Assembly: GCA_035458865.1 (NCBI GenBank)
Contig: DATHYZ010000258.1
Coordinates: forward strand, 1-27,022
Length of the DNA stretch: 27,022 bases
Source: DATHYZ01 sp035458865
GTDB taxonomy: Bacteria > Chloroflexota > Limnocylindria > Limnocylindrales > CSP1-4
Direction of reading: 5' to 3'
A program made the position numbers and the translations under genes. The notes beneath the pieces were generated by a model, which was not told the origin of the DNA, made no database searches, and was given only the letters and a program-made list of their open reading frames with translations. This document shows positions 1 through 15,397 of this stretch, piece after piece; position 1 is the stretch's first letter; each line of letters begins with the position of its first letter.

Positions 1-493
1 CCTGCCCGCCGAACGTGTCGTGGAGGACGCCCAGGAGGTGGGGCACGGGCTCGTCGGCGTCCCACGCATCCTCGAGCCAGCGGGCGCCGACCTCGGAGTC
101 GGCGCGGCCGGCGATCCGGCCCTGGGCCTGGTAGCGCCGGCGCCACGACCGCCAGTCGCGGAGATCGCCGTTGTGGCCGAAGGCGAAGCGGCCAGCCGGG
201 TCGACGAACGGCTGCGTGTCGGCCGGGCCGAGGGTGGCGAGCCGCGACGGGCGTCGGAGGTGAACGAGCAGGGCCGTGGTCTCGATCGCCCCGACGGCGT
301 CCCGCCCGGCGGCGTCGTCCCGGAAGGCCCGGACGTCGCGATGGGCGGCCAGCGGCGCCGTCGGGTCCGTGGTCAGCCAGGCCGCGCCCCAGCCGAAGCC
401 ACCCAGGCCCCAGCGTTCGACCCGCTCCGCGAGCGGCCAGAGCTCGTCGATCCGGAAGGGCTCGTCGGCCCGGGCGACGAAGTGCTCGCACAT
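1..493 (-). CDS. Class II glutamine amidotransferase (3' end cut by window edge)
   Basis: The visible 164 residues start Met-Cys-Glu-His-Phe. A Cys at position 2, exposed after Met removal, is the N-terminal nucleophile of class II (Ntn-type) glutamine amidotransferases. Further on are a GHNGDL motif and an RADSE motif, both typical of the GATase_4/GATase_6 (YafJ-like) group. The family hydrolyses glutamine to release ammonia, or acts as a stand-alone gamma-glutamyl hydrolase; the substrate here cannot be told. Only the amidotransferase part is seen, so a fused synthase domain downstream is not excluded. The ATG at 493 has no Shine-Dalgarno but a TATCAT box 8 bases upstream, so a leaderless mRNA is likely. 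It lies 53 bases after the preceding minus-strand gene and so probably has its own promoter. Confidence 0.85.
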   Translation of the reverse strand, partial: MCEHFVARADEPFRIDELWPLAERVERWGLGGFGWGAAWLTTDPTAPLAAHRDVRAFRDDAAGRDAVGAIETTALLVHLRRPSRLATLGPADTQPFVDPAGRFAFGHNGDLRDWRSWRRRYQAQGRIAGRADSEVGARWLEDAWDADEPVPHLLGVLHDTFGGQ

Positions 494-501
494 GGCGAGG
501 G

Positions 502-507
502 ATGATA
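502..507 (-). promoter_or_regulatory. Predicted -10 box of the amidotransferase gene
   Basis: TATCAT read on the minus strand, ending 8 bases before the ATG at 493. There is no Shine-Dalgarno between box and start, which suggests a leaderless transcript. No convincing -35 is visible. Confidence 0.5.
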
Positions 508-546
508 GGGCCTCGCCGCCACGGCGACGACCCGGACGGCGCCGCC

Positions 547-825
547 TCAGCCCCGGCGGACCGCCCCCTCCCAGTCCGGGAAGTAGCGACCGATGACCGG
601 GAGGTCGAAGGCCCGCAGGATCGACTCCTTCGGCTCCCGCTCGAGGAGGAACTCGAAGCTGCGGCGGACGAGCGCCGTGGGATCGGCGGACCCCGGCTCG
701 AGGCGGGCGACCTCGCCTGGATCCACGCTCACCAGGTGCTGGGTGGCGGTCCCGCCCTCGGTCACGGTGACCCGACAGGTCCAGCGGGTCCCCTCCGGCT
801 CGCACTGCACGTCGATCTCGCTCAT
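547..825 (-). CDS. Small conserved protein of unknown function (92 aa)
   Basis: A 92-residue acidic protein with no signal peptide or membrane segment. It begins MSEIDVQ and its C-terminal half carries the string SFEFLLEREPKESILRAFDL followed by VIGRYFPDWE. I recognise this pattern from small uncharacterised proteins of high-GC bacteria, but no function is known to me. The ATG at 825 was chosen because GAGGAG (834-839 on the minus strand) sits 8 bases before it; the open frame extends further upstream into metH, but that part is out-of-frame overlap. The gene begins 34 bases after the metH stop and is probably the last cistron of the methionine operon. Co-transcription does not prove a role in that pathway. 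Confidence 0.75.
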   Translation of the reverse strand: MSEIDVQCEPEGTRWTCRVTVTEGGTATQHLVSVDPGEVARLEPGSADPTALVRRSFEFLLEREPKESILRAFDLPVIGRYFPDWEGAVRRG

Positions 826-859
826 CCGTGACGCTCCTCGTCCTCCCAGGCCGGGCCGC

Positions 860-4575
<3,716 letters not shown>

Positions 4576-4579
<4 letters not shown>

Positions 4580-6528
4580 CGGCCGGGGGTCCCGACGCGG
4601 GCGGTCGCGGGCGCCGAAGCCCGGATCCGCCGGACCACCTCGGCCGCCTGCTCGTAGCGCCCGAAGCTCGGCATGAGGTACGTGCCGGCCACCTCGCCGC
4701 GGACCGCCTCGACGAGGGCGAGGGCCAGGTCCACGCCCACGGCCGCCCCGCGCTCACCGGCGCCGGCCATCGCGGCCCGCGCCTCGGCGGGAACGGTGAT
4801 GCCCGGCACCTCGTTGTGGAGGAACTCGGCGTGCCGGGCGCTCTGGAGGGGCAGGATCCCGAGCAGGACCGGGACCGGGATGCCGCCCGGCCCGAACCGG
4901 CGTCGAGCCTCCTCGAGCATCGCCTCCACCTGGGCGACGTCGTAGAGGGGCTGGGTCATGACCAGGTGCGCGCCGGCCGCCAGCTTGCGCTCGAGGCGGT
5001 CCCACTCGGTCGCCGCATCGGCCGCGGTCGGGTCGAGGGCGCAGGCGATGGTGAAGCCGGCCCGCTGGCCGATCGGGCTGCCCGCCTGGTCCTCGCCGGC
5101 GTCGAGGCGGGCCAGGATCTCGATGAGCCCGATGGAGTCGACGTCCCAGACCCCGGTCCCGGTGGGGTAGTCGCCCACGTGGGGAGGATCGCCGGTCAGG
5201 GCCAGGATGTTGCGGACGCCCAGGGCGTGGGCGCCCAGGAGCTCCGACTCGAGGGCCATCAGGTTGCGGTCGCGGGTGGTGACGTGGACGACCGTCTCGA
5301 GGCCGACATCCCGCTGGATCGCGAAGGCCACCGCCAGGGCGCCCATCCGGACCCGTGCCATGGCCGAGTCGCTGATGTTGACGACGTCGGCGCCGGCATC
5401 CCGGAGGAGCCGGGCCGCCTCGAGCGTCCGGTCCATGCGGATGGACCGCGGCGGGTCGATCTCGACCGAGACCACGAAGCGCCCCTCGGCCAGGGCCGTC
5501 GCCAGGCCGGTCGGCGGCGGCGGCGCCCCGGTCCCGTCGTCGAAGACCTCCACCGGGGTCGCCCGGGGTGGCGCCGAGGCCACGGAGGGGGCCGCCGGCG
5601 CTCCGTCAGAGGGCGCTCGGTCGGACGGCGCCTCGGCGACCGCGGCCCGGTGCCCGTCGAGCGCCACCCGCATCGCCGCCACGTGGGCGGGGGTGGTCCC
5701 GCAGCAGCCGCCGACGATGGCAGCGCCGTCGTCGACGAAGGTCTCCGCGGCCTCGGCCAGGTACTCCGGACCGGCCGCGTACACGAAGTGACCCTCGACC
5801 CGCTGGGGAAGACCGGCGTTCGGCATGATGGAGCGGGGCAGGCCCGCGCCGGCCATCCGGCGCATCGCGTCGAGGCAGGCGATCGGCCCGACCCCGCAGT
5901 TGACCCCGACGACGTCGACCCCGGCCGCGGCGAGGGCCGCCGCCGCCGCCTCGGGCGTGGAGCCGTCCCCGGCCACCAGCTCCTCCCCGAAGGTCATCTC
6001 GGCCACGATCGGCAGGGCGCAGGCCCCGCGGACCTCGCCGACCGCGGCCAGCAGGTGGCCGAGGTCGAAGAACGTCTCGACGACGAAGAGGTCCACCCCA
6101 CCCTCGAGCAGGCCGTCGACCTGCTCGCGGTAGCTGGCCCGGACCTCGGCGTCGGGGAGATGGGCCAGCTCGCGGGTCGGGGGCCCCAGCGGCCCGATCG
6201 AGCCGGCGACGAGGATCTCGCGGCCGCTCACCTCGCGGGCGTCGCGGGCCAGGCGGGCCGCGCGACGATTCAACGAGGCGGCCTCGCCGGCCAGGCCCCA
6301 GCCGGCCAGACGATGCCTGTTGGCCCCGAAGCTCAGGGTCTCGACGAGCTCCGCGCCGGCCTCGATGTACTCGCGGTGGAGCGTGGTGACCAGCTCGGGG
6401 CGCGATGCCACCAGCTCGTCGAGGCAGGCCCGCTGGGGGATGCCCCGGCTGAACAGCAGGGTGCCCATCCCGCCGTCGGCGAGCAGCGGACCCCGATCGA
6501 GGCGAGCCTTGAGCGCCGAGCGTTCCAT
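4576..6528 (-). CDS. Bifunctional homocysteine S-methyltransferase / 5,10-methylenetetrahydrofolate reductase
   Basis: A 650-residue two-domain protein of the YitJ type. Residues 1-290 are a zinc homocysteine S-methyltransferase barrel (DGGMGT at 18-23; zinc ligands Cys211, Cys275 and Cys276 in GGCCGTTP). A low-complexity Ala/Pro/Ser linker (about 297-340) leads to a MetF-like FAD-dependent reductase domain (about 345-640; VSVEIDPP at 353-360, LTGDPPHVGDYP further on) that makes 5-methyl-THF. The reductase product is the substrate of MetH, whose ATG overlaps this stop codon by four bases. The ATG at 6528 is preferred over the much longer upstream open frame, which is antisense-like shadow through nei. 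It begins at a known family start and has TACCCT 7 bases upstream. Which methyl donor the N-terminal domain uses is not evident. Confidence 0.93.
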
Positions 6529-6535
6529 GCCGGAC

Positions 6536-6564
6536 AGGGTAGTCGCCCCGGCGGCCCCGGTCAT
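6536..6564 (-). promoter_or_regulatory. Promoter of the methionine operon, inside the nei 3' end
   Basis: On the minus strand: -35-like ATGACC (6564-6559), a 17-base spacer, then -10-like TACCCT (6541-6536), followed 7 bases later by the ATG at 6528. The TGA inside the -35 element is the nei stop codon. Four of six -35 positions match TTGACA. There is no Shine-Dalgarno, so the mRNA should be leaderless. This is the best complete promoter in the window. Confidence 0.6.
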
Positions 6565-7373
6565 CCGGTTTGACAGCGTGGACACCAGGTGGTGACCCGC
6601 GGCAGCGCCCCGTGCCTTCGGCTTACCAGCCTGGTGCCGCACCGACGGCACGGGCGCCCGGCCCGTCCGTAGACCCAGAGCGGCCCGACGCGCCGGCGCG
6701 CCGACCCCGTCGTCACCCGCTCCGGGCCCGCCGCCCGCGTCGCGTTGGCGGCGAGGAGGCTCCGGGCCGTCGCGACGAGCCGCTCGAGCGTGGCGTCGTC
6801 GAGGTTCCCGATCGGCGCGAACGGATCGACGCCGTCGATGAACAGGATCTCGCTCTTGTAGACGTTGCCGATGCCGGCCAGGGCGCGCTGGTCCAGGAGC
6901 GCCTCGGCGATCGGGGTCGCGGCCCGCTCGGGGGAGCGCAGGCGGCGGACGGCCTCGGCGGCGTCGAAGGCCGGCGCCAGCAGGTCGGGTCCCAGCTCCG
7001 CGAGGACCGGGTGGACCGCCTCTGTCCGGGACTCCAGCAGCTCGACGACCGGGGCGTCGAAGCACACGGCGACCGTTCCCGGGACCTCCAGGACGAGCCG
7101 CGCGCGGGCCGGCGGCCGGCGCCACCGCTCGCCGGGTCGGTAGCGGTGCCAGGAGCCACGCATGCCGAGGTGGGTCCGGAGGGTCAGGCCCGAGTCGAAC
7201 CGCACGAGGAGGTGCTTGCCCCGCGCCTCGACGTCCTCGATGCGGGTGCCGACGAGGCGGTCGACCCTGGGGAGGGGCCCGGGCCCGCTCGCCCTGGCTG
7301 CCCGGACCTCGCGTCCGATGAGGTGGGGCCGTAGCCCGGACGCCGTCCTGGCGAGGGTGTCGCCCTCCGGCAC
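6561..7373 (-). CDS. nei: Fpg/Nei-family DNA glycosylase/AP lyase (endonuclease VIII-like)
   Basis: Base-excision repair enzyme that removes oxidised bases and nicks the strand. After Met removal Pro2-Glu3 form the N-terminal active site (MPEGDT start, as in Nei proteins). Lys53 (ARGKHLL) fits the conserved beta-strand lysine. The H2TH segment is ALAGIGNVYKSEILF at about 164-178, and the C-terminal zinc finger has Cys242/Cys245 and Cys264/Cys267. Length (270 aa) is normal and no key residue is missing. The start is GTG at 7373, two bases after the lhr stop and without Shine-Dalgarno, so it is probably translated by coupling to lhr. An lhr-nei pair also exists in Mycobacterium tuberculosis (Rv3296-Rv3297). 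Whether it acts as Nei or as an Fpg-like enzyme cannot be settled by eye. Confidence 0.93.
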   Translation of the reverse strand: MPEGDTLARTASGLRPHLIGREVRAARASGPGPLPRVDRLVGTRIEDVEARGKHLLVRFDSGLTLRTHLGMRGSWHRYRPGERWRRPPARARLVLEVPGTVAVCFDAPVVELLESRTEAVHPVLAELGPDLLAPAFDAAEAVRRLRSPERAATPIAEALLDQRALAGIGNVYKSEILFIDGVDPFAPIGNLDDATLERLVATARSLLAANATRAAGPERVTTGSARRRVGPLWVYGRAGRPCRRCGTRLVSRRHGALPRVTTWCPRCQTG

Positions 7374-7375
7374 GG

Positions 7376-12046
<4,671 letters not shown>

Positions 12047-12055
12047 GGGACCGCG

Positions 12056-12061
12056 AGTATA
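12056..12061 (-). promoter_or_regulatory. Predicted -10 box of lhr
   Basis: TATACT on the minus strand, 9 bases before the GTG start at 12046. A weak -35 candidate TGTTCT lies 17 bases further upstream (12084-12079). With a start point about 7 bases past the box, the mRNA would begin at or just before the start codon. Confidence 0.5.
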
Positions 12062-12117
12062 GGCCTCCGGATGGGATTAGAACAGATGAGCGGTTCCGCC
12101 GCCCGCCCCGGGACAGG

Positions 12118-12150
12118 CCACGACGGCGGGTCGCCGACCCGCCGTCGTGG
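12118..12150 (-). terminator. Perfect 15-bp hairpin downstream of the DoxX gene
   Basis: CCACGACGGCGGGTC, a GCC loop, then GACCCGCCGTCGTGG: 15 uninterrupted pairs with a 3-base loop. It begins 21 bases after the DoxX stop and lies before the lhr promoter. There is no T-run on either side, so it is either an intrinsic terminator of the T-less kind or an RNA-stability element that insulates lhr from DoxX transcription. Confidence 0.55.
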
Positions 12151-12171
12151 AGCGGCTCGAGGGTCCGGAGG

Positions 12172-12753
12172 TCAGGCGGCCGGGATGTTCGGGATGACCC
12201 CCTCCGGCGTGGGCTGGTCACCGGACATGAGGTAGCGGCGGACGAAGCCCGGGCCGACCTGCTCCGCGATGAGCCCGTCGATCCCGTAGTACTTGCCGGC
12301 CCCGAGCCCGGCGATCGCCGCGGAGATCAGGGCGTAGGTGAGGTGCTGGTTCGCGACGCCGTACTGGAAGTCCCAGGCGGCCACGAAGAAGAACAGCATC
12401 ATCAGCGTGGCCATGGCCGCCCCGAAGCGGGTCAGGAGGCCAAGGATGAGGGACACGCCGATGCCGATCTGGCCGAGCGGCACGAGCCAGTCGATGACGG
12501 TCATCACGGCCTCGTTGCCGGCCAGCCCGACCCAGAAGGCCTGGGTGGGGTTGAAGCACTGGCCGTCCGCGACCTCGGACACGAACGGCCAGCCCAGCGA
12601 GCCACAGGTCCCGAACTCGAGGAAGCCGGCGGCGGACCAGGTGCCCAGTCCGACGCCGATGGCCTTCTCGAGTCCGGCCCACAGGAAGACCACGCCGACG
12701 ACGACGCGCAAGAGGGCGACGCCGATCCGGTGGTAGCGCTTGTAGATGATCAT
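12172..12753 (-). CDS. DoxX-family integral membrane protein
   Basis: A 193-residue protein with four predicted membrane helices (about 10-28, 83-106, 108-127, 138-152), which fits the DoxX family. The N-terminal RIGVALLRVVVGVVFLWAGLEK is the typical first DoxX helix, with its conserved Arg and Lys. The extra loop of about 50 residues between helices 1 and 2 holds two cysteines (Cys50, Cys66) that could form an external disulfide. DoxX proteins have been linked to thiosulfate:quinone oxidoreductase subunits and to redox stress, but most, including this one, have no defined job. The start is ATG at 12753; a GGAG lies about 11 bases upstream, a long spacing. The gene is monocistronic. Confidence 0.88.
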   Translation of the reverse strand: MIIYKRYHRIGVALLRVVVGVVFLWAGLEKAIGVGLGTWSAAGFLEFGTCGSLGWPFVSEVADGQCFNPTQAFWVGLAGNEAVMTVIDWLVPLGQIGIGVSLILGLLTRFGAAMATLMMLFFFVAAWDFQYGVANQHLTYALISAAIAGLGAGKYYGIDGLIAEQVGPGFVRRYLMSGDQPTPEGVIPNIPAA

Positions 12754-12839
12754 GCAGGCAGATACTCCTGTTCGGTTCCAACCACGACCTGCTCGGATGG
12801 CCGCGTCAACGGGCCCCGCGGCGACGCGACCGGCCTGGC

Positions 12840-12860
12840 CGCCCGCCGTTGTGGCGGGCG
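12840..12860 (-). terminator. GC-rich hairpin downstream of the deacylase-acetyltransferase gene
   Basis: CGCCCGCC, loop GTTGT, GGCGGGCG: 8 pairs. It lies in the 234-base space between the DoxX start and the stop of the upstream minus-strand gene, about 130 bases after that stop. No T-run follows, so a terminator role is tentative. I see no gene in the rest of this space. Confidence 0.3.
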
Positions 12861-12987
12861 CGAGCGACCGGCGACATCGCCAGGGGGTGTCCGGAAGAGC
12901 GCGCGGGGTTCCCTCGAGCCCCGACCGGCCTCCGTCCGGTCGTGCTGCCCGATCGAGATGGGACGCCGGATCGGGCCGTCGGCACCC

Positions 12988-14730
12988 CTAGATGGTACGG
13001 GCCCAGGCAATCGCCGTCGGGTCCTCGGCGTGGACCTCCGGCGACGAAGGCACGGAGCGGAAGCCGGCCCGTGCGAACAGCGCGTCGGCCGTCGCGCGGC
13101 GCTCCTCCACCGGCAGCGGTTCGACCGGATCGCGCTCGGCGACGGTGATCTCCGCGGCCACGGTCACGCCCGAGGGGAGCGAGGCGAGGTGGGCGGCGAG
13201 GAGCCGGCCCGCGAGACCCTGGCCTCGGGCCGCCGGAGCGACGCCCACTGCCACGATCCCGGATCCCGGTGACCTGGCGGCAGGGGACTCGACCGACACC
13301 ACGAGCCCCACGATGCGGTCGCCGGCGATGGCCGCGCTGGCCCTCGCCCCGCCCTCCCGGAGGGCCGCGACGAGGATCGCCCGGCCGGTGGCCGCGTCGA
13401 GCGGTGGGATGACCCGCGCCGCCAGGGCCAGGCCGTCGAGCGCCGCCGCGGAGAGATCGGCGACGATCGTCGGCGTCGTCTCGGGCGGCGCTCCCGGTCC
13501 CGCGCCGCCAGGGCCGCCCGCCCCGGGCCCGGTCGGCGCCAGCGGGGACCACCAGCCCCGATCGGCGGCCTCGCGGAGGAACCGCGGCACGACCAGGCGG
13601 CGGACTAGATCCGCGGTCGCCCCGGAACGGCGCTCGGCGTCGGCCTGGAGCGAGGTCGGCTCGAGTCCCGCGTTCGGCGGATCGTCGAACCGCTCGGGCA
13701 GCGGAGCCTGGCCGTAGCGGGCCGCCTCGGCCGCCCAGCGGTCGCGCCAGGCGCCCGGGATCCGGTCCGGGGCCTCGCGGTGGGCGCCGGCGAGCCAGGT
13801 CAGGGCCCAGGCCCGCGGGACGACGCGGTAGGCGTCGTAGCCGCCGCCGCCGGTGGCCAGCCAGCGGCCGGACGCCCAGCGGTGGGCAACCGCGTCGACG
13901 ATCCGGGCCGCCTCGCCCATCGCGGTCGTCGTGACCCGCAGGTGGGCGAGCGGGTCGAAGGCGTGGGCGTCGGCGCCGTGCTGGCTGACGACGACGTCGG
14001 GGCCGAAGGCCGCGGCCAGCTCCGGGACCAGCCGGCGGACCGCGGCCAGCCAGACGCCCTCGCCCGACGGTGGCTCCAGGGGCACGTTGACGCTCGTGCC
14101 GGCCGCCGCTCCGCGCCCGAGCTCGCCCACGAACCCGGTGCCCGGGAACAGATGGCGACCCGACTCGTGGATGGAGAACGTCAGGACGCCCGGATCCGCC
14201 GCGTGGATGGCCTGGACCCCGTCGCCATGGTGGACGTCCAGGTCCACGTACAGCACTCGGAGGCCGCGTGCGCGGGCCCGGGCGATGGCCAGCGCCGGGT
14301 CGTCGTAGACGCAGAAGCCCGAACCCCGGGCGGGCATGGCGTGGTGCAGCCCGCCACCCGGATGGTGGGCGTGCTCGACGTCGCCCCGCAGGATCGCCTC
14401 CATCGCCTCCAGCGAGCCGCCGGCGACGGCCGCGGACGCCTCGTGCATCCCCGCGAAGGCCGGCGTGTCACCCGGACCGATGCCGAAGGCAGCATCGCCG
14501 TCCGGGTCGAGGCCCAGTCGCTGGACGGCCCGCACGTACTCGGGGGTGTGACAGGCCAGGAGCGCGTCCACCGGCGCGGGCTCCGGAGCGAGTCCCGGCT
14601 CGGCCCCCACGGCCCGCAGGAGGTCGATGCCGGGCCCGAAGCGGCGCGGCGTCAGCGGGTGTCCGGGCCCGAAGTCGTACGTCGTGGAGCGCGGCCCGAA
14701 GACGAGGAGCGGTCCGTCCGGTCCGGTCAT
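12988..14730 (-). CDS. AcuC-type (HDAC-fold) protein deacylase fused to a GNAT acetyltransferase
   Basis: A 580-residue fusion. Residues 1-390 are an AcuC-like class I/II histone-deacetylase fold with a complete active site: His129-His130 (GLHHA), zinc ligands Asp165 and His167 (YVDLDVHHGDG at 161-171) and Asp254 (QHGADAH), and the catalytic Tyr298 in GGGGYDAYRVVPRAW, a string typical of AcuC. A Gly/Pro/Ala linker (about 397-418) joins a GNAT domain (about 420-580) with acetyl-CoA motif A at about 491-507 (GIVAVGVAP, then RGQGLA). In Bacillus the separate AcuA (acetyltransferase) and AcuC (deacetylase) control acetyl-CoA synthetase by lysine acetylation. By analogy one polypeptide may here add and remove acyl groups, but the target is unknown and no acs gene is in view. 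The ATG at 14730 was chosen over an in-frame GTG at 14739 because TATCGT lies exactly 7 bases upstream of the ATG and overlaps the GTG. Confidence 0.9.
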   Translation of the reverse strand: MTGPDGPLLVFGPRSTTYDFGPGHPLTPRRFGPGIDLLRAVGAEPGLAPEPAPVDALLACHTPEYVRAVQRLGLDPDGDAAFGIGPGDTPAFAGMHEASAAVAGGSLEAMEAILRGDVEHAHHPGGGLHHAMPARGSGFCVYDDPALAIARARARGLRVLYVDLDVHHGDGVQAIHAADPGVLTFSIHESGRHLFPGTGFVGELGRGAAAGTSVNVPLEPPSGEGVWLAAVRRLVPELAAAFGPDVVVSQHGADAHAFDPLAHLRVTTTAMGEAARIVDAVAHRWASGRWLATGGGGYDAYRVVPRAWALTWLAGAHREAPDRIPGAWRDRWAAEAARYGQAPLPERFDDPPNAGLEPTSLQADAERRSGATADLVRRLVVPRFLREAADRGWWSPLAPTGPGAGGPGGAGPGAPPETTPTIVADLSAAALDGLALAARVIPPLDAATGRAILVAALREGGARASAAIAGDRIVGLVVSVESPAARSPGSGIVAVGVAPAARGQGLAGRLLAAHLASLPSGVTVAAEITVAERDPVEPLPVEERRATADALFARAGFRSVPSSPEVHAEDPTAIAWARTI

Positions 14731-14737
14731 GGGACGC

Positions 14738-14789
14738 ACGATAGCGCGATGAAGCCGCCCGACCGACCGCGTCGCCGAACCGCTACCAT
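14738..14789. promoter_or_regulatory. Divergent leaderless promoter pair between the deacylase fusion and tatA
   Basis: Minus-strand TATCGT (14743-14738) stands 7 bases before the ATG at 14730. Plus-strand TACCAT (14784-14789) stands 6 bases before the tatA ATG at 14796. Only 65 bases separate the two start codons, with no Shine-Dalgarno for either gene. The -35 regions of both would fall on the shared segment around 14760-14767 (GACCGACCG), so the two promoters may compete. Confidence 0.5.
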
Positions 14790-14795
14790 GCGGAC

Positions 14796-15002
14796 ATGCC
14801 CGTCGACCTCATCGTCGTCCTGATCATCATCCTGGTCGTCGTCCTCATCTGGCGCGGCCCCAAGACGCTCCCGCAGATCGGCGAGGCCCTGGGCCGGGGC
14901 GTCAAGGAGGCCCGCAAGGAGGCGACCGACATCCAGGCCGACCTGTCGAAGAAGCAGGATCAGCCGGGCGGCGACGACCAGGACCGTCCCGCCGGGAGCT
15001 GA
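14796..15002 (+). CDS. tatA: Twin-arginine translocase subunit TatA
   Basis: A 68-residue protein with the TatA layout: a very short N-terminus, one hydrophobic helix (about 4-19), the hinge Arg-Gly-Pro-Lys-Thr-Leu-Pro (20-26, the family's GPxxLP), an amphipathic helix (about 27-47) and a charged, polar tail. TatA oligomers form the membrane passage for folded proteins with twin-arginine signals; TatC is not in this window. TatA and TatE/TatB cannot always be told apart, but the short length favours TatA/E. The gene stands alone, divergent from the deacylase fusion and convergent with cutA. Confidence 0.92.
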   Translation: MPVDLIVVLIIILVVVLIWRGPKTLPQIGEALGRGVKEARKEATDIQADLSKKQDQPGGDDQDRPAGS

Positions 15003-15019
15003 GCCCGGCGCCCGAACGC

Positions 15020-15045
15020 CGACCGGCCGCGATGCCCGCCGGTCG
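15020..15045. terminator. Hairpin between convergent tatA and cutA
   Basis: CGACCGGC, a 10-base loop, GCCGGTCG: 8 perfect pairs. It fills the 43-base gap between the tatA stop (15002) and the cutA stop (15046) and could serve both strands. No T-run is present on either side. Confidence 0.45.
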
Positions 15046-15384
15046 TCACGAGGGTTCCGCGCCGACCTCCGCCTCGACCCAGCCGAGATAGCGCTCGCTG
15101 CCCGCCACCACGGGGAGGGCGATGAGCTCCGGCTCGTCGTACGGGTGGGCCGCGCGGATCGCCCGCTCGACGCTCGGCCAGGCGTCGCGGGTGGTCTTGA
15201 CCAGCAGGAGCCACTCCTCGGCCGTCTCGACCGATCCGCGCCAGCGGTACCGGCTGCGGATCGGGCCGACGACCTGGGCGCAGGCGGCCAACCCCCCGTC
15301 CACCAGGAGCGCGGCCAGCCGGTCCGCGTCGCCGGGACGGCCGACCGTCGTCTGGACCTGGATCACGCCGGACTCGTCGCTCAC
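15046..15384 (-). CDS. cutA: Divalent-cation tolerance protein CutA
   Basis: A 112-residue protein matching the CutA trimer family. Conserved marks are CAQVVGPIRSRYRWRG (35-50), EEWLLLVKTT (56-65) and HPYDEPELIALPV (80-92). CutA was named for copper tolerance in E. coli; its molecular role is unresolved, and it has the ferredoxin-like PII fold. The start was set at GTG 15384, where the family N-terminus begins (Met-Ser-Asp-Glu); longer in-frame extensions lie inside the upstream gene. TAGACT sits 7 bases before this GTG, and its TAG is the stop codon of the NUDIX-MBL gene. So the gene may be read both as the last cistron of the operon and from its own leaderless promoter. Confidence 0.92.
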   Translation of the reverse strand: MSDESGVIQVQTTVGRPGDADRLAALLVDGGLAACAQVVGPIRSRYRWRGSVETAEEWLLLVKTTRDAWPSVERAIRAAHPYDEPELIALPVVAGSERYLGWVEAEVGAEPS

Positions 15385-15391
15385 GCCGTCG

Positions 15392-15397
15392 AGTCTA
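15392..15397 (-). promoter_or_regulatory. Predicted -10 box of cutA overlapping the upstream stop codon
   Basis: TAGACT on the minus strand, 7 bases before the cutA GTG. Its first three bases are the stop codon of the NUDIX-MBL gene, so part of the match is forced by that stop. No good -35 is seen. Confidence 0.35.

Noticed and set aside
4580..6560. Cobalamin or SAM riboswitch before the methionine genes
   Set aside because: The MTHFR fusion starts 7 bases after its -10 box, leaving no leader for a riboswitch, and no B12-box or SAM-type element is visible.
14731..14739. GTG start three codons upstream in the deacylase fusion
   Set aside because: The GTG overlaps the TATCGT box, which is correctly spaced for the ATG at 14730.
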